A stretch of 64,000 nt of DNA from Aquimarina sp. MMG016 (GCF_018100805.1 NZ_JAGJEA010000011.1:87528-151527), one strand, 5' to 3'. Shown: positions 55,937-64,000, counted from the first letter of the stretch. Notes: generated by a model from the letters alone, not told the origin. Translations and numbers: made by a program.

Positions 55937-57712
55937 ATGAACAAATTTGAAGCATTGGGCCTTGGTGAAGCCATCGTAAAGGCAGTGAATGAAATGGGGT
56001 TTGAGACCCCTAGTGAAGTACAAGAAAAGGCCATCCCCATTCTTCTGAACGAAGAAACAGATATTGTTGCTTTAGCACAAACCGGAACCGGAAAAACAGC
56101 TGCTTTTGGTTTTCCTCTGATAGAAAAAGTTGATAGTAACAGTAGAATTACACAAGGGTTAATCTTATCTCCTACCCGTGAGCTTTGTCTTCAAATTACT
56201 AATGAACTAAAAAACTATTCAAAGTTTATTCCGGGATTACATACTGTAGCGATTTATGGCGGTGCCAGTATTACTGATCAGGCTAAGCAAATCAAACGTG
56301 GCGCACAGATTATAGTGGCTACTCCTGGACGTATGCAAGATATGATCAACCGAAAAATGGTTGACATTACCAATATCGGGTATTGTGTATTAGACGAAGC
56401 AGACGAAATGCTGAATATGGGATTCTATGAGGATATCAAAGCTATCCTTTCTAATACTCCAGACGACAAAAATACCTGGTTATTCTCGGCTACTATGCCA
56501 AAAGAGGTATCAACCATCGCCAAACGTTTTATGAGTTCTCCTGTGGAAATCACCGTTGGTCATAAAAACATTGGATCTAAAAATGTATCTCATGAATACT
56601 ATATGGTAAATTCCAGAGATCGATATGCAGCTTTAAAAAGACTTGCAGATGCTAATCCAGATATTTTTTCTGTAATATTTTGCCGTACTAAAAGAGATAC
56701 CCAAAAAGTAGCAGAAAATCTTATTGAAGATGGATATAATGCTGCTGCTCTACATGGGGATTTGAGTCAAAACCAAAGAGATTTGGTAATGAAAAGCTTC
56801 AGAAACCGTCAAATACAAATGTTAGTAGCTACTGATGTTGCTGCTCGTGGAATTGATGTAGACGATGTAACCCACGTAATCAACTATCAATTGCCGGATG
56901 AAATTGAAACCTATACACACCGAAGTGGACGTACAGGGCGTGCAGGAAAAAGCGGTGTTTCTATGGTGATCGTTTCTAAGAGTGAGGTTAGAAAGATTAA
57001 GGCTGTAGAGCGTATTATAAAAAAGAACTTTGAGAAAAAAGAAATCCCCAGCGGAGAAGAAATTTGTCAGGTTCAATTGTTTCACTTGGCAAATGATATT
57101 GCTAAATCAGAAATCAATCATGAGATTGATAGTTATCTACCTTCTATTAATGAAGTATTAGAAGATTTTACTAAAGAAGAATTAATCAAAAAATTCTTCT
57201 CTGTAGAATTTTCTCGCTTTCATAATTATTATAAAAACGCCAGAGATCTTAATACTGCAGGAGATGGCGGAAGAGACTCAGGGAGCAGTGATGGTAGTAC
57301 TCGTTACTTTATTAATGTTGGAGAAAAAGACGGATTCGACTGGATGACACTTAAAGACTTTCTTAAAGGAGTATTAGAACTCGGAAGAGACGCTTTAACC
57401 CGAGTAGATGTCAAAGAAAGCTTCTCCTTCTTTAATACTGCATCAGAACATCAGGAAAAAGTACTTGCTGTTTTTGAAGATTTCAGAATGGAAGGCAGAA
57501 AAGTAAATGTTGAAATTTCTAAAGATTCTGGCAGAAACAGAGGGCGAGGAAGAGGAAGAGGACGACGTGACGGTAATGATGGAGGTTATAAAGGAAAACG
57601 TAGAAGTGAAGGATTTACGCCCAAAGGAAAAAAGCGCTCTAATAGAGAAGATCGTGGAGGGCAATCGGGCAACGGAAGAAGAGACAGAAGAAAGCGTAGT
57701 GATCGTAGATAA
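55937..57712 (+). CDS. DEAD-box RNA helicase with DbpA-like domain and RG-rich tail
   Basis: 591 residues. Q motif (FETPSEVQEKAIP), Walker A AQTGTGKTAA, SPTRELCLQ, LDEADEMLNMG, FSATMP, VIFCRTKR, and HRSGRTGRAGKSG cover the SF2 core (about 1-370). A DbpA-type RNA-binding RRM-like domain follows (RYFINVGEKDGFDWMTLKDF, near 455-530), and the tail of about 55 residues is rich in Arg and Gly, disordered and likely RNA-binding. The DbpA domain suggests work on ribosome assembly; the flavobacterial version may also serve as a cold-shock helicase. Confidence 0.94.
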   Translation: MNKFEALGLGEAIVKAVNEMGFETPSEVQEKAIPILLNEETDIVALAQTGTGKTAAFGFPLIEKVDSNSRITQGLILSPTRELCLQITNELKNYSKFIPGLHTVAIYGGASITDQAKQIKRGAQIIVATPGRMQDMINRKMVDITNIGYCVLDEADEMLNMGFYEDIKAILSNTPDDKNTWLFSATMPKEVSTIAKRFMSSPVEITVGHKNIGSKNVSHEYYMVNSRDRYAALKRLADANPDIFSVIFCRTKRDTQKVAENLIEDGYNAAALHGDLSQNQRDLVMKSFRNRQIQMLVATDVAARGIDVDDVTHVINYQLPDEIETYTHRSGRTGRAGKSGVSMVIVSKSEVRKIKAVERIIKKNFEKKEIPSGEEICQVQLFHLANDIAKSEINHEIDSYLPSINEVLEDFTKEELIKKFFSVEFSRFHNYYKNARDLNTAGDGGRDSGSSDGSTRYFINVGEKDGFDWMTLKDFLKGVLELGRDALTRVDVKESFSFFNTASEHQEKVLAVFEDFRMEGRKVNVEISKDSGRNRGRGRGRGRRDGNDGGYKGKRRSEGFTPKGKKRSNREDRGGQSGNGRRDRRKRSDRR

Positions 57713-57793
57713 AATTATATATTAACATAGTAATATGATTTTTGGCGCGATTTTTATGTTATCTTATTTAAAATTGGATACCATATAGAATAC

Positions 57794-58555
57794 ATGAAAA
57801 GAATTTTATTATACATATTACTTATAATCGGTGTAACAAGTTATGCACAGGATAGTTCAGATACAGTATCAGGACAAGTTCTTAATGCCTCTACAGATAA
57901 AGAACTAGAAAGTGTACATATAGTAAACTTAAGCCAAGTCATAGGTACAATTACTGATGAAAAGGGAGAATTCACTATTCCTGCTAAAGTTAATGACACT
58001 TTATATTTTTCATATATCGGTTATAAACCACTAAAAGTAAGGGTGACTAATGACTGGACTAAGTTTGGTGATGTAAAAATTAAAATGACAGAGTTAGGTA
58101 TAGCACTGGAAGAGGTTGTTATTGAAGATGTACAACTCACTGGTTATCTGGAAATTGATGCCAAACGAATTCCTGTCTATAACAACTATAGATATAGTAT
58201 TTCTGGTTTAAATTCCGGGTATGAAGGCGGTAGCAGACAACCAGGAGCAGTAAATAAAGTATTAGGAGCTATATTTAACCCTGCAGACTTCTTATATAAC
58301 ATCTTTGGAAAACGGTCTAAAGAGTTACGTAAGCTACGTAAAATGAAAAAAGATGATGAAATCCGTAATCTTTTGGAAAACAAATTTGATAGAGAAACCC
58401 TGATGGCGTTATTGCAGGTAGAACGATTAGATATCGATGAAATTCTACGAAATTGTAATTACTCTGCTGATTTTATAAAATTTGCTAATGATCTACAAAT
58501 ATTAGACGCCATTAGCGAATGTTACGAAGAATATAAAGTATTAGATAGAAAATAA
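57794..58555 (+). CDS. CarboxypepD_reg-like domain protein, secreted
   Basis: 253 residues. Signal peptide (LLYILLIIGVTSYAQ), then the beta-sandwich carboxypeptidase regulatory-like domain (VSGQVLNASTDKELESVHIV ... GTITDEKGEFTIPAKVNDTLYFSYIGYKP), common in TonB-dependent receptor N termini and in stand-alone Bacteroidota envelope proteins. The C-terminal about 120 residues are charged and helical (GKRSKELRKLRKMKKDDEI, LLENKFDRETLMALL). No plug or barrel follows. Function unknown. Confidence 0.85.
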   Translation: MKRILLYILLIIGVTSYAQDSSDTVSGQVLNASTDKELESVHIVNLSQVIGTITDEKGEFTIPAKVNDTLYFSYIGYKPLKVRVTNDWTKFGDVKIKMTELGIALEEVVIEDVQLTGYLEIDAKRIPVYNNYRYSISGLNSGYEGGSRQPGAVNKVLGAIFNPADFLYNIFGKRSKELRKLRKMKKDDEIRNLLENKFDRETLMALLQVERLDIDEILRNCNYSADFIKFANDLQILDAISECYEEYKVLDRK

Positions 58556-58584
58556 GTTTTTCTTCAGCTATACACGACTATACT

Positions 58585-58611
58585 AATCCTGGCTCTGCCG
58601 GGATTTTTTTA
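58585..58611 (+). terminator. Terminator of the CarboxypepD_reg-like gene
   Basis: AATCCTGGC, TCT, GCCGGGATT then a T run; nine-bp stem with one G-T pair. Confidence 0.88.
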
Positions 58612-58617
58612 TTTATC

Positions 58618-58935
58618 CATATTTCAACTTGTTAAAAACTTAAGGTATTGGACAGGTTTAGGGTACCTTAAGCACTACCCATCCCACCTTAAGAGATCGG
58701 TATATGGAAGTTCAAAGCTCCGATGGCGATGGTTTAGGCTCGGTGTCACCGAGGTTTGGACTAGGGTCATTGATGGTTTTAAGTACCCCTGTCGATGGTT
58801 TGATGGTCCCCTATCGATGATTTACTCTCAGACGCATGATGTTCTGAACTTCGGAGTACCGAGGTTTTGACTATCCTCATGGTAAGTTTAGGCTCCACAC
58901 CCCATCCTAAAGGGTAGGTTTTGATAATTTTGATA
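58618..58935. repeat. Intergenic region of scrambled short repeats, richer in GC than its surroundings
   Basis: No gene in about 360 nt. GATGGTTT occurs at 58728, 58772 and 58794, with variants at 58802 and 58816. ACCGAGGTTT-n-GACTA occurs at 58748-58763 and 58858-58873, and GTTTAGGCTC at 58732 and 58886. Hairpins include CTCGGTG-T-CACCGAG (58739-58753) and CTTAAGGTA ... TACCTTAAG in the left part. Composition is clearly less AT-rich than other gaps here. What it does is unknown. Confidence 0.6.
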
Positions 58936-58975
58936 TATTTTTTAATAGTTTTTGTTAAAAATCTATTATTAAGAA

Positions 58976-59341
58976 TTATTGTGATGAATGTAATGCAATT
59001 CTATTCCCTTCTGAGTCGATGAAATAAGCCATATATCCATGTTCTTCTGAGATCATCTTTTTATCGGAAACAACTTTACCTCCCGCCTCCTCTACTCTTC
59101 CTATTTCATTAGCGACATCCTTACAGGAGAAATAAACTAAGACACCATCAGGACTCGGCTTATAATGTTCATCTGAAAGAATCAAGGTTCCTGTAGCTAT
59201 TCCGGTTTGATTGGTGTTAGGAAACCATCCCATTTGTACTCCATCCATTTCCACTAAATGAATTTGAATATCAAAAACTTTTTCATAGAACAATTTTGCA
59301 CGTTCAATATCTGTAACTGGGATTTCGAACCAAGTGATCAT
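58976..59341 (-). CDS. VOC-family (glyoxalase/bleomycin resistance-like) protein
   Basis: 121 residues. MITWFEIPVTDIERAKLFYEKVFD at the N terminus, GWFPNT, GVLVYFSCKDVANEIGRVEEAGGKVV and YMAYFIDSEGNRIALHS are the paired beta-alpha-beta-beta-beta modules of the VOC fold. Small VOC proteins range from lyases to antibiotic binders; this one cannot be assigned further. Single gene. Confidence 0.9.
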   Translation of the reverse strand: MITWFEIPVTDIERAKLFYEKVFDIQIHLVEMDGVQMGWFPNTNQTGIATGTLILSDEHYKPSPDGVLVYFSCKDVANEIGRVEEAGGKVVSDKKMISEEHGYMAYFIDSEGNRIALHSSQ

Positions 59342-59458
59342 AACTATATCTTAAGAGTGAGCTTAAAAATACAACTTGTTCTTAAGATTTGAAAACACAA
59401 ATCACCTATATACTTTGTTAAGTATACTCTGCATGTAATCGAAAAAAATTAAGAATCT

Positions 59459-59602
59459 CTATGTAGTAGTGGTCTTCTTCTGAAAGATATCCAACACCTC
59501 ATTATGATATTGAATATTAGCAGATTTAGCTCCATTGAGCTTACCTTTTACTTGCTTAAACAAAGATATAACCTTGTTGGGAGAGGATGGTTTTTTGTTC
59601 AT
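59459..59602 (-). CDS. Possible 47-residue basic protein
   Basis: Minus-strand open frame MNKKPSSPNKVISLFKQVKG, continuing to a stop at 59459. It is lysine-rich with one amphipathic helix (VISLFKQVKGKL) and a second helical part (QYHNEVLDIFQKK). Codon use looks like its neighbours and a TATATTTG element lies about 55 nt upstream. No family recognised and no strong ribosome-binding site, so it may be spurious. Confidence 0.4.
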   Translation of the reverse strand: MNKKPSSPNKVISLFKQVKGKLNGAKSANIQYHNEVLDIFQKKTTTT

Positions 59603-59655
59603 GACGTTGTTGTGTTTAGAGGACTTATGAAACTTTATATATTTAGTTTCTTACT

Positions 59656-59663
59656 CAAATATA
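59656..59663 (-). promoter_or_regulatory. -7-like element before the 47-residue frame
   Basis: Reads TATATTTG on the minus strand, matching TAnnTTTG, but without a TTG at the normal distance. The rest of the gap up to 59818 shows nothing else. Confidence 0.35.
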
Positions 59664-59818
59664 ATGAAATAATTTTAAACCTATATAATTTAACAACTTC
59701 AAAAAACTACGCTTAAACCATTGTTTATTAAATTCTTAGTAAAAAAAAGCAGGTATATTACACACCAAATTAGATTAAACTAGAGTGACAAAAAAGTACT
59801 AAACAAAACATCTCACGT

Positions 59819-60472
59819 TTACTTTGTGCCATGATATCTCTCTATAATTTGCTTATGGCTTTTGATCGCTTTTTTAGCCCAATCCATTCGTTTTTGTAGT
59901 TTTTCTTCCCTAGATAATTGCCAGTGAACATCTGTCTTTTTTAACATTGAAGTTACATGTTGCAGAATAATAGCTGCCGATACCGAAATATTAAGACTTT
60001 CAGTAAAACCCACCATAGGAATATGCAGTTTGGTATCTGCCTCTTCTAAAACTATGTCACTTAAGCCTTCTACTTCTTTTCCAAAAAAGAAGGCTGAAGG
60101 TTTAGTTACATCAAAATCCATAAGTTCTACAGAATGGTCATGCGGTGTAGTAGCTACAATTTGATATCCCTTGGTTTTTAGGTTGCTAATACATTCTTTT
60201 GTGGTGCTATATCTATTAATATCTACCCATTTCTGTGCTCCCATGGCAATTTCCCGATCAATCCGCTTTTGATTTACCTCTTCGATTACATGTATATTTT
60301 GCACCCCAAACACATCGCAGCTTCGCATTACTGCGCTGGTATTATGCAACTGATATACATCTTCTACCGCAACAGTAAAATGATTAGTTCGTTCATCTAA
60401 TACTTTGGTATACAACTCTAAACGCCTAGGAGTGAGAAAAGATTCAAGGTACTCGAGTAATTTAATATCCAT
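59819..60472 (-). CDS. SpoU/TrmH-family tRNA 2'-O-methyltransferase
   Basis: 217 residues from MDIKLLEYLESFLTPRRLEL. SPOUT motifs: HNTSAVMRSCDVFGVQNIHV (motif 1), FFFGKEVEGLSD (motif 2) and IPMVGFTESLNISVSAAIIL (motif 3), which form the knotted SAM site; the extension LTPRRLELYTKVLDERT is typical of TrmH acting on Gm18 of tRNA. Longer in-frame starts up to 60601 run through a strong hairpin at 60507-60534 and are rejected. Confidence 0.9.
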   Translation of the reverse strand: MDIKLLEYLESFLTPRRLELYTKVLDERTNHFTVAVEDVYQLHNTSAVMRSCDVFGVQNIHVIEEVNQKRIDREIAMGAQKWVDINRYSTTKECISNLKTKGYQIVATTPHDHSVELMDFDVTKPSAFFFGKEVEGLSDIVLEEADTKLHIPMVGFTESLNISVSAAIILQHVTSMLKKTDVHWQLSREEKLQKRMDWAKKAIKSHKQIIERYHGTK

Positions 60473-60506
60473 CATAAATGCTAAAATAGCAAAATGCATT
60501 AACAAA

Positions 60507-60534
60507 AAAGACTGTCTTATATAAGACAGTCTTT
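60507..60534 (-). terminator. Perfect 28-nt palindrome with terminator features, upstream of trmH-like gene
   Basis: AAAGACTGTCTTAT and its exact complement; on the minus strand a run of T follows. It lies 35 nt upstream of the trmH-like start, so it either ends an upstream minus-strand transcript or attenuates this gene. Confidence 0.7.
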
Positions 60535-60593
60535 CGGCACATTCATCATTCTTCTTTTTCATATACAATAATGTATAAAAATCAATCGTGCCA

Positions 60594-60621
60594 CAATACA
60601 AACCATAGCATTTTTGTATTG
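60594..60621. other. Hairpin upstream of the trmH-like gene
   Basis: CAATACAAA, 10-nt loop, TTTGTATTG; perfect 9-bp arms. Second of three hairpins in a row. Confidence 0.45.
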
Positions 60622-60646
60622 TTATTGTAATGCGTTTTTTAGAATA

Positions 60647-60683
60647 AACCTCCCGTTATTACCCCAATAAATCACGGGAGGTT
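60647..60683 (-). terminator. Hairpin with ACCCC loop
   Basis: AACCTCCCGT, 17-nt loop holding TTACCCCAATAAAT, ACGGGAGGTT. The loop resembles that of the PorP terminator at 61503-61540, while the stems differ. No long T run follows on either strand, so its role as terminator is uncertain. Confidence 0.45.
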
Positions 60684-60738
60684 CTAAGTAAACACATTAC
60701 TAAAGAAAATTATTGTTTTTTATATGTGTTTTCATAAT

Positions 60739-61134
60739 TTAAATAATGTTTTTATTCAATTTATAATGAATATTCCAGATGGGTTTGAGGTTTAAAAAAC
60801 TTATGTTCGTATTGTTAAAAAGTTTACCCCTAGAAGTGATATGACTGCGCAATAAAGTAATTATTATTTGCGTTTTAGCATGTAACATGTTACCATAAAA
60901 AGTAAATACTTTAAAAGTAAAGAGTTTATTTATAGAGATATACGTTTTTATACTTGTTAAAAAAGTATTAAAAAATTGAGATAAATATCGGAAAGCTGCT
61001 AAAGAATTACTATTTTTCATCTCACGGGATATACAGAAGAGAAACACAATTTCTTTCATAGGGAAATATTGCATCCTATGCACATATAAAACAAATAGTT
61101 TTAAAAGAATATTAAGACATAAAAGTCTTTTCAT
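60739..61134 (-). CDS. Doubtful open frame, 131 residues
   Basis: Starts MKRLLCLNILLKLFVLYVHR and is rich in Phe, Asn, Ile and Lys, as expected from AT-rich random sequence. There is no recognisable domain, and the hydrophobic start is followed by a charged, low-complexity body. It sits between two hairpins, so the stretch could be transcribed, but translation is doubtful. Confidence 0.2.
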   Translation of the reverse strand: MKRLLCLNILLKLFVLYVHRMQYFPMKEIVFLFCISREMKNSNSLAAFRYLSQFFNTFLTSIKTYISINKLFTFKVFTFYGNMLHAKTQIIITLLRSHITSRGKLFNNTNISFLNLKPIWNIHYKLNKNII

Positions 61135-61140
61135 AATGAT

Positions 61141-61502
61141 TGATTTTCATTAATTAATCGTTATTCAGACCCTGCTTTTGTTGGCTCGCCAAAGTTTTAC
61201 AATTGTGGGGTTGTTTTATTTCTTAATAGAATTGAAAATATTACACTTTTTTATTATTCAATACTAAGGTTATTTTACTGCAATTATAATATCGTATTCA
61301 TTCTCTCTATATCTGCTTTTTTTTTCAGATCATCATTAAGAATATTATTTATCTGAGACTATCATATAAATTTGTGGGGTAAGAAAAAAACAAGTTTGCC
61401 TATCTATCAAGTATGCCATTTTAATAGATATAACTTGTATATAAATATAAGTAAAAATTCCCTCTTTACAAATACATGAAATTATATTATGGTAATATTA
61501 AA
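61141..61502. other. Non-coding region between doubtful frame and PorP terminator
   Basis: About 360 nt with no gene. The word TTGTGGGGT occurs at 61203 and 61372 on the plus strand (ACCCCACAA on the minus), and echoes the ACCCC loops of the two neighbouring hairpins. Confidence 0.35.
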
Positions 61503-61540
61503 AAACCTTTCGATAATACCCCATAAATATCGAAAGGTTT
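61503..61540 (-). terminator. Terminator of the PorP/SprF gene
   Basis: AAACCTTTCGATA, 12-nt loop ATACCCCATAAA, TATCGAAAGGTTT; on the minus strand followed by T run. Perfect 13-bp stem about 65 nt after the PorP stop. Confidence 0.85.
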
Positions 61541-61606
61541 CACTTAAGCATAGCATCAATCAAATAGGTTAGTAATTCTTACTTATTTTTATGTATCAGC
61601 TAATTC

Positions 61607-62518
61607 TTAAAGTTTTGTTTCTGTAACATATGCTTTCTTTTTATTTCTTAATAACAATTTTAATACCACCTCATGAGTCCCATTACTAAAGGTATTGATG
61701 TCCGTTGTTGCACGTTCAAAAGCATATCCTATTCTAAGATGATCTAAGAATTCCATGGTTAGAAAACCTGTATAACTTTCATCTAGTCTATAGTTAATTC
61801 CTAATTCCAAACGCTTTTTATACCACATTGAAGCTGTCAAATCAACAGATACTGGTGCACCCGACACAAATTTTGCCATAGCAGATGGTTTTAGCATAAA
61901 ACTATCACTTAGATTAAAATCATAACCAGCTCCGGTAAAGAAATGAACATTATCATTAGCCGAAACAGGTACTACTCCTTCTTTTTCGAACCTATCATTT
62001 TTTAATAGTCCAGGGGCAGAAACAGTAACATAATATTTCGGTGCTTTTAAATAAAATCCTACTCCCACATTAGGATTAAAATTGCTTATGTTTTCTGTAA
62101 ATAAAGGATCATCTGCTACCAACCCATTGAGATCTACATCAAGAAAAGATCCACCTGCTTTAATCCCAGCAAATAGGTCTACTACATCAGTAATTTTTAT
62201 TTTATAGGAAAAATCTGCATATATGTGTGTTTCTGAAACTACAAATACCCTATCAGTTACAGCACTTAATCCCAACCCTACATTTCTACCTACAGGAGAA
62301 TTTACATTAAAGTTGAAGGTCTCAGGAGCATCTTTTATCCCTGTCCATTGGCTTCGAACTCCAAAAAGAGCTTCTAGATTGCCCTCTGTTCCTGCATATG
62401 CAGGATTGACAATATTCATATTATATTTATAAAGACTAAAGTGAGGATCTTGCTGTGCTTTGGTTTGTACTACTAATGATAGTGCTAGTACAAAAAATAT
62501 ATAGTTTAAGTTTTTCAT
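61607..62518 (-). CDS. PorP/SprF-family type IX secretion outer-membrane protein
   Basis: 303 residues from MKNLNYIFFVLALSLVVQTK (one Met earlier at 62521 is also possible). Signal peptide, then the PorP/SprF signature AQQDPHFSLYKYNMNIVNPAYAG, LFGVRSQWTGIKDAPETFN, and beta-barrel strands to the end (LRIGYAFERATTDINTFSNG, HEVVLKLLL). These proteins attach to or help export specific T9SS cargo, often large adhesins. Directly downstream (67 nt) of the repeat adhesin gene, as in sprB-sprF pairs, so it probably serves that protein. Confidence 0.93.
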   Translation of the reverse strand: MKNLNYIFFVLALSLVVQTKAQQDPHFSLYKYNMNIVNPAYAGTEGNLEALFGVRSQWTGIKDAPETFNFNVNSPVGRNVGLGLSAVTDRVFVVSETHIYADFSYKIKITDVVDLFAGIKAGGSFLDVDLNGLVADDPLFTENISNFNPNVGVGFYLKAPKYYVTVSAPGLLKNDRFEKEGVVPVSANDNVHFFTGAGYDFNLSDSFMLKPSAMAKFVSGAPVSVDLTASMWYKKRLELGINYRLDESYTGFLTMEFLDHLRIGYAFERATTDINTFSNGTHEVVLKLLLRNKKKAYVTETKL

Positions 62519-62585
62519 CATTTTATATTTTATTGTTTTTAAAGAGAGAGGATAAGGATTTCTTATCCTCTCATCACATATCATT

Positions 62586-64000
62586 TTAGTAATTAATATA
62601 TATCCATCCTGTTATGGGTTGCGTCCTATTATCACCTGGGTCGATAATATAATAGTATGCTCCTGCTGGTAATGTTTCACTAGAACCAATTACACGCTTT
62701 CCGGTAGAAGCCCCATTCCAGTCATTCTGATAACCTTTGGCATCAAATACTTCGTTCCCCCATCGATTAAATACTTTGACTTCATTATTTGGGAACGCTT
62801 CTATTCCTGGAATCACCCATGTATCATTGATGCCATCACCATTTGGTGAGAATCCTGCAGGAATATTGGTAATACCACAAGGATCAGGATCAAGGAAATT
62901 TGGTATTCCATCATTATCACAATCATCGTTAATTGGATTACCATCACCATTGGAATCTTCATCAGAAGTTGGTGTACCATCGCCATCATCATCATCGTCC
63001 TCAAAGTCAGGAATTCCATCCCCATCAGTATCTCTACAAGTAGGGAAATCTGGGCATTCATCAGCATCAGGAACTCCATCCCCATCATTGTCTTGATTAG
63101 GCTCACAGAAAATATCACAATCTCCATCACCATTGGTGTCACAATTCAAGTCACAATCACCATCATCATCAGTATCACAATTCAAATCACAATTACCATC
63201 GTCGTCTGTATCGACATTAATATCCGGATCACCATCGCCATCAGTATCACAGTTCAGCTCACAATCGCCATCTCCATCCGTATCACAATTGATATCACAA
63301 TCGCCATCACCATCGGTATCACAGTTCAGGTCGCAATCGCCATCACCATCGGTATCACAATTAATATCACAATCGCCATCGCCATCGGTATCACAGTTTA
63401 GATCACAATCACCATCACCATCGGTATCACAATTAATATCACAATCGCCGTCTCCATCGGTATCACAATTCAGATCACAATCACCATCGCCATCGGTATC
63501 ACAATTCACATCACAATCTCCGTCACCATCGGTATCACAGTTTAGATCACAATCACCATCACCATCGGTATCACAGTTCAGGTCGCAATCGCCATCACCA
63601 TCGGTATCACAATTCAAGTCACAAGTACCATCTCCATCGGTATCACAATTGATATCACAATCGCCATCGCCATCAGTATCACAATTCAGATCACAATCCC
63701 CGTCACCATCGGTATCACAGTTTAGATCACAATCCCCGTCACCATCGGTATCACAGTTTAGATCACAATCACCATCACCATCGGTATCACAGTTCAGGTC
63801 GCAATCGCCATCACCATCGGTATCACAATTGATATCACAATCGCCATCGCCATCAGTATCACAATTCAGATCACAATCCCCGTCACCATCGGTATCACAG
63901 TTTAGATCACAGGTACCATCACCATCATTATCACAGTTCAGATCACAGGTACCGTCACCATCATTATCACAGTTCAGATCACAAGTACCATCACCATCGG
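62586..64000 (-). CDS. SprB-like repeat adhesin with T9SS type B sorting domain (N-terminal part outside window)
   Basis: The frame is open to the right edge, so only the C-terminal about 470 residues are seen. From the edge to about 63115 there are roughly 24 copies of a 12-residue unit of the type [12 protein letters not shown], which resemble thrombospondin type 3 calcium loops (DxDxDG) with two cysteines per unit. Then comes a less regular Asp-rich linker ([38 protein letters not shown]), and a gliding-motility-associated C-terminal domain ([49 protein letters not shown]). A TTG at 63617 is only an internal codon. Surface protein exported by T9SS; partner is the PorP/SprF gene next to it. 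Confidence 0.92.
   Translation of the reverse strand, partial: DGDGTCDLNCDNDGDGTCDLNCDNDGDGTCDLNCDTDGDGDCDLNCDTDGDGDCDINCDTDGDGDCDLNCDTDGDGDCDLNCDTDGDGDCDLNCDTDGDGDCDLNCDTDGDGDCDINCDTDGDGTCDLNCDTDGDGDCDLNCDTDGDGDCDLNCDTDGDGDCDVNCDTDGDGDCDLNCDTDGDGDCDINCDTDGDGDCDLNCDTDGDGDCDINCDTDGDGDCDLNCDTDGDGDCDINCDTDGDGDCELNCDTDGDGDPDINVDTDDDGNCDLNCDTDDDGDCDLNCDTNGDGDCDIFCEPNQDNDGDGVPDADECPDFPTCRDTDGDGIPDFEDDDDDGDGTPTSDEDSNGDGNPINDDCDNDGIPNFLDPDPCGITNIPAGFSPNGDGINDTWVIPGIEAFPNNEVKVFNRWGNEVFDAKGYQNDWNGASTGKRVIGSSETLPAGAYYYIIDPGDNRTQPITGWIYINY
63115..64000 (-). repeat. 36-bp tandem repeat array inside the adhesin gene
   Basis: About 24 units of 36 bp to the window edge. Units differ mostly at third codon positions and at the last residue (Leu, Ile or Val alternate), and the last units nearest the C terminus are the most diverged. 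Higher-order copies exist: the 60 nt at 63661-63720 are identical to 63841-63900, 180 nt (five units) away. Confidence 0.93.

Noticed and set aside
59504..59716. 70-residue plus-strand frame
   Set aside because: Hydrophobic, Phe/Tyr/Asn-rich composition of AT-rich random frames; the minus-strand 47-residue frame overlapping it looks more natural.
60473..60601. Longer TrmH protein starting at 60601
   Set aside because: The added residues would translate a perfect hairpin and have no match to the SPOUT family N terminus.
62813..63401. Open frames on both strands inside the adhesin repeat region
   Set aside because: They are by-products of the 36-bp periodicity: low-complexity Ile/Thr or Met-rich translations without starts, signals or domains.
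62586..63617. Complete 343-residue repeat protein ending at 63617
   Set aside because: The start there is a TTG within the repeat array; the same frame continues without a stop to position 64000.
63115..64000. CRISPR-like array
   Set aside because: Repeats are 36 bp but contiguous, with no unique spacers, and encode an in-frame peptide repeat.

Overview
The window comes from the chromosome of a Bacteroidota bacterium, almost certainly a marine member of Flavobacteriaceae (an Aquimarina-like genus is a guess from gene content). Signs are the AT-rich sequence, promoters of the flavobacterial type (TTG, about 17-21 nt, TAnnTTTG), several secreted proteins with type IX secretion (T9SS) C-terminal sorting domains, a PorP/SprF gene next to a giant repeat adhesin, DUF3857/transglutaminase and DUF2911 proteins, and a small Bacteroidota-type SRP RNA. 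No phage, transposase, CRISPR array, rRNA or tRNA was recognised.

Layout. 0-10 kb: end of a LytTR response regulator, a secreted beta-rich protein, an AraC regulator, Sua5-like tRNA modification enzyme and PcrA/UvrD helicase (minus strand), then a 1255-residue TPR/DUF3857/transglutaminase protein. 10-19.5 kb: two paralogous T9SS-secreted PKD metalloproteases flank a block with a DsrE-like protein, an M20 amidohydrolase, a single-domain FMN glutamate synthase-like protein and a small membrane protein. 19.5-26 kb: an M1 aminopeptidase with two tandem patatins in one tight minus-strand operon, divergent recG, and a GNAT acetyltransferase. 26.3-31.8 kb is the most accessory-looking part: a CD-NTase-like protein fused to a two-helix membrane module with its metal ligands substituted, a long AT-rich non-coding stretch, a secreted endonuclease I, and two tandem genes for small six-cysteine peptides with double-glycine-type leaders, each preceded by the same inverted repeat.

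31.8-44.5 kb: pta-ackA acetate pathway, a pair of palindromic repeats, DUF2911 and TlpA-like envelope proteins, pheT, a PQQ-type propeller protein and a three-gene membrane/DUF2007 cluster. 44.5-48.6 kb: a GMC oxidoreductase overlapping a fatty-acid desaturase fused to its own ferredoxin reductase and 2Fe-2S ferredoxin, divergent from a TetR regulator with a palindromic operator between them; this looks like a self-contained lipid-oxidation cassette. 48.6-58.6 kb: an ABC-F protein whose second Walker A is lost, a thioredoxin-fold lipoprotein, transaldolase, SDR, RNase Z-like protein, SRP RNA, glutaminyl cyclotransferase, a DEAD-box helicase with DbpA domain and RG tail, and a CarboxypepD_reg-like protein. 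58.6-61.6 kb is gene-poor and holds scrambled GC-richer repeats, a possible 47-residue protein, a TrmH methyltransferase and a row of hairpins. 61.6-64 kb: PorP/SprF and the C-terminal part of an SprB-like calcium-repeat adhesin that runs off the right edge.

The best candidates for something undescribed are the tandem six-cysteine peptide genes with their shared operator, and the apparently catalytically altered CD-NTase/2TM fusion. All functional calls are from reading motifs; no database search was possible.
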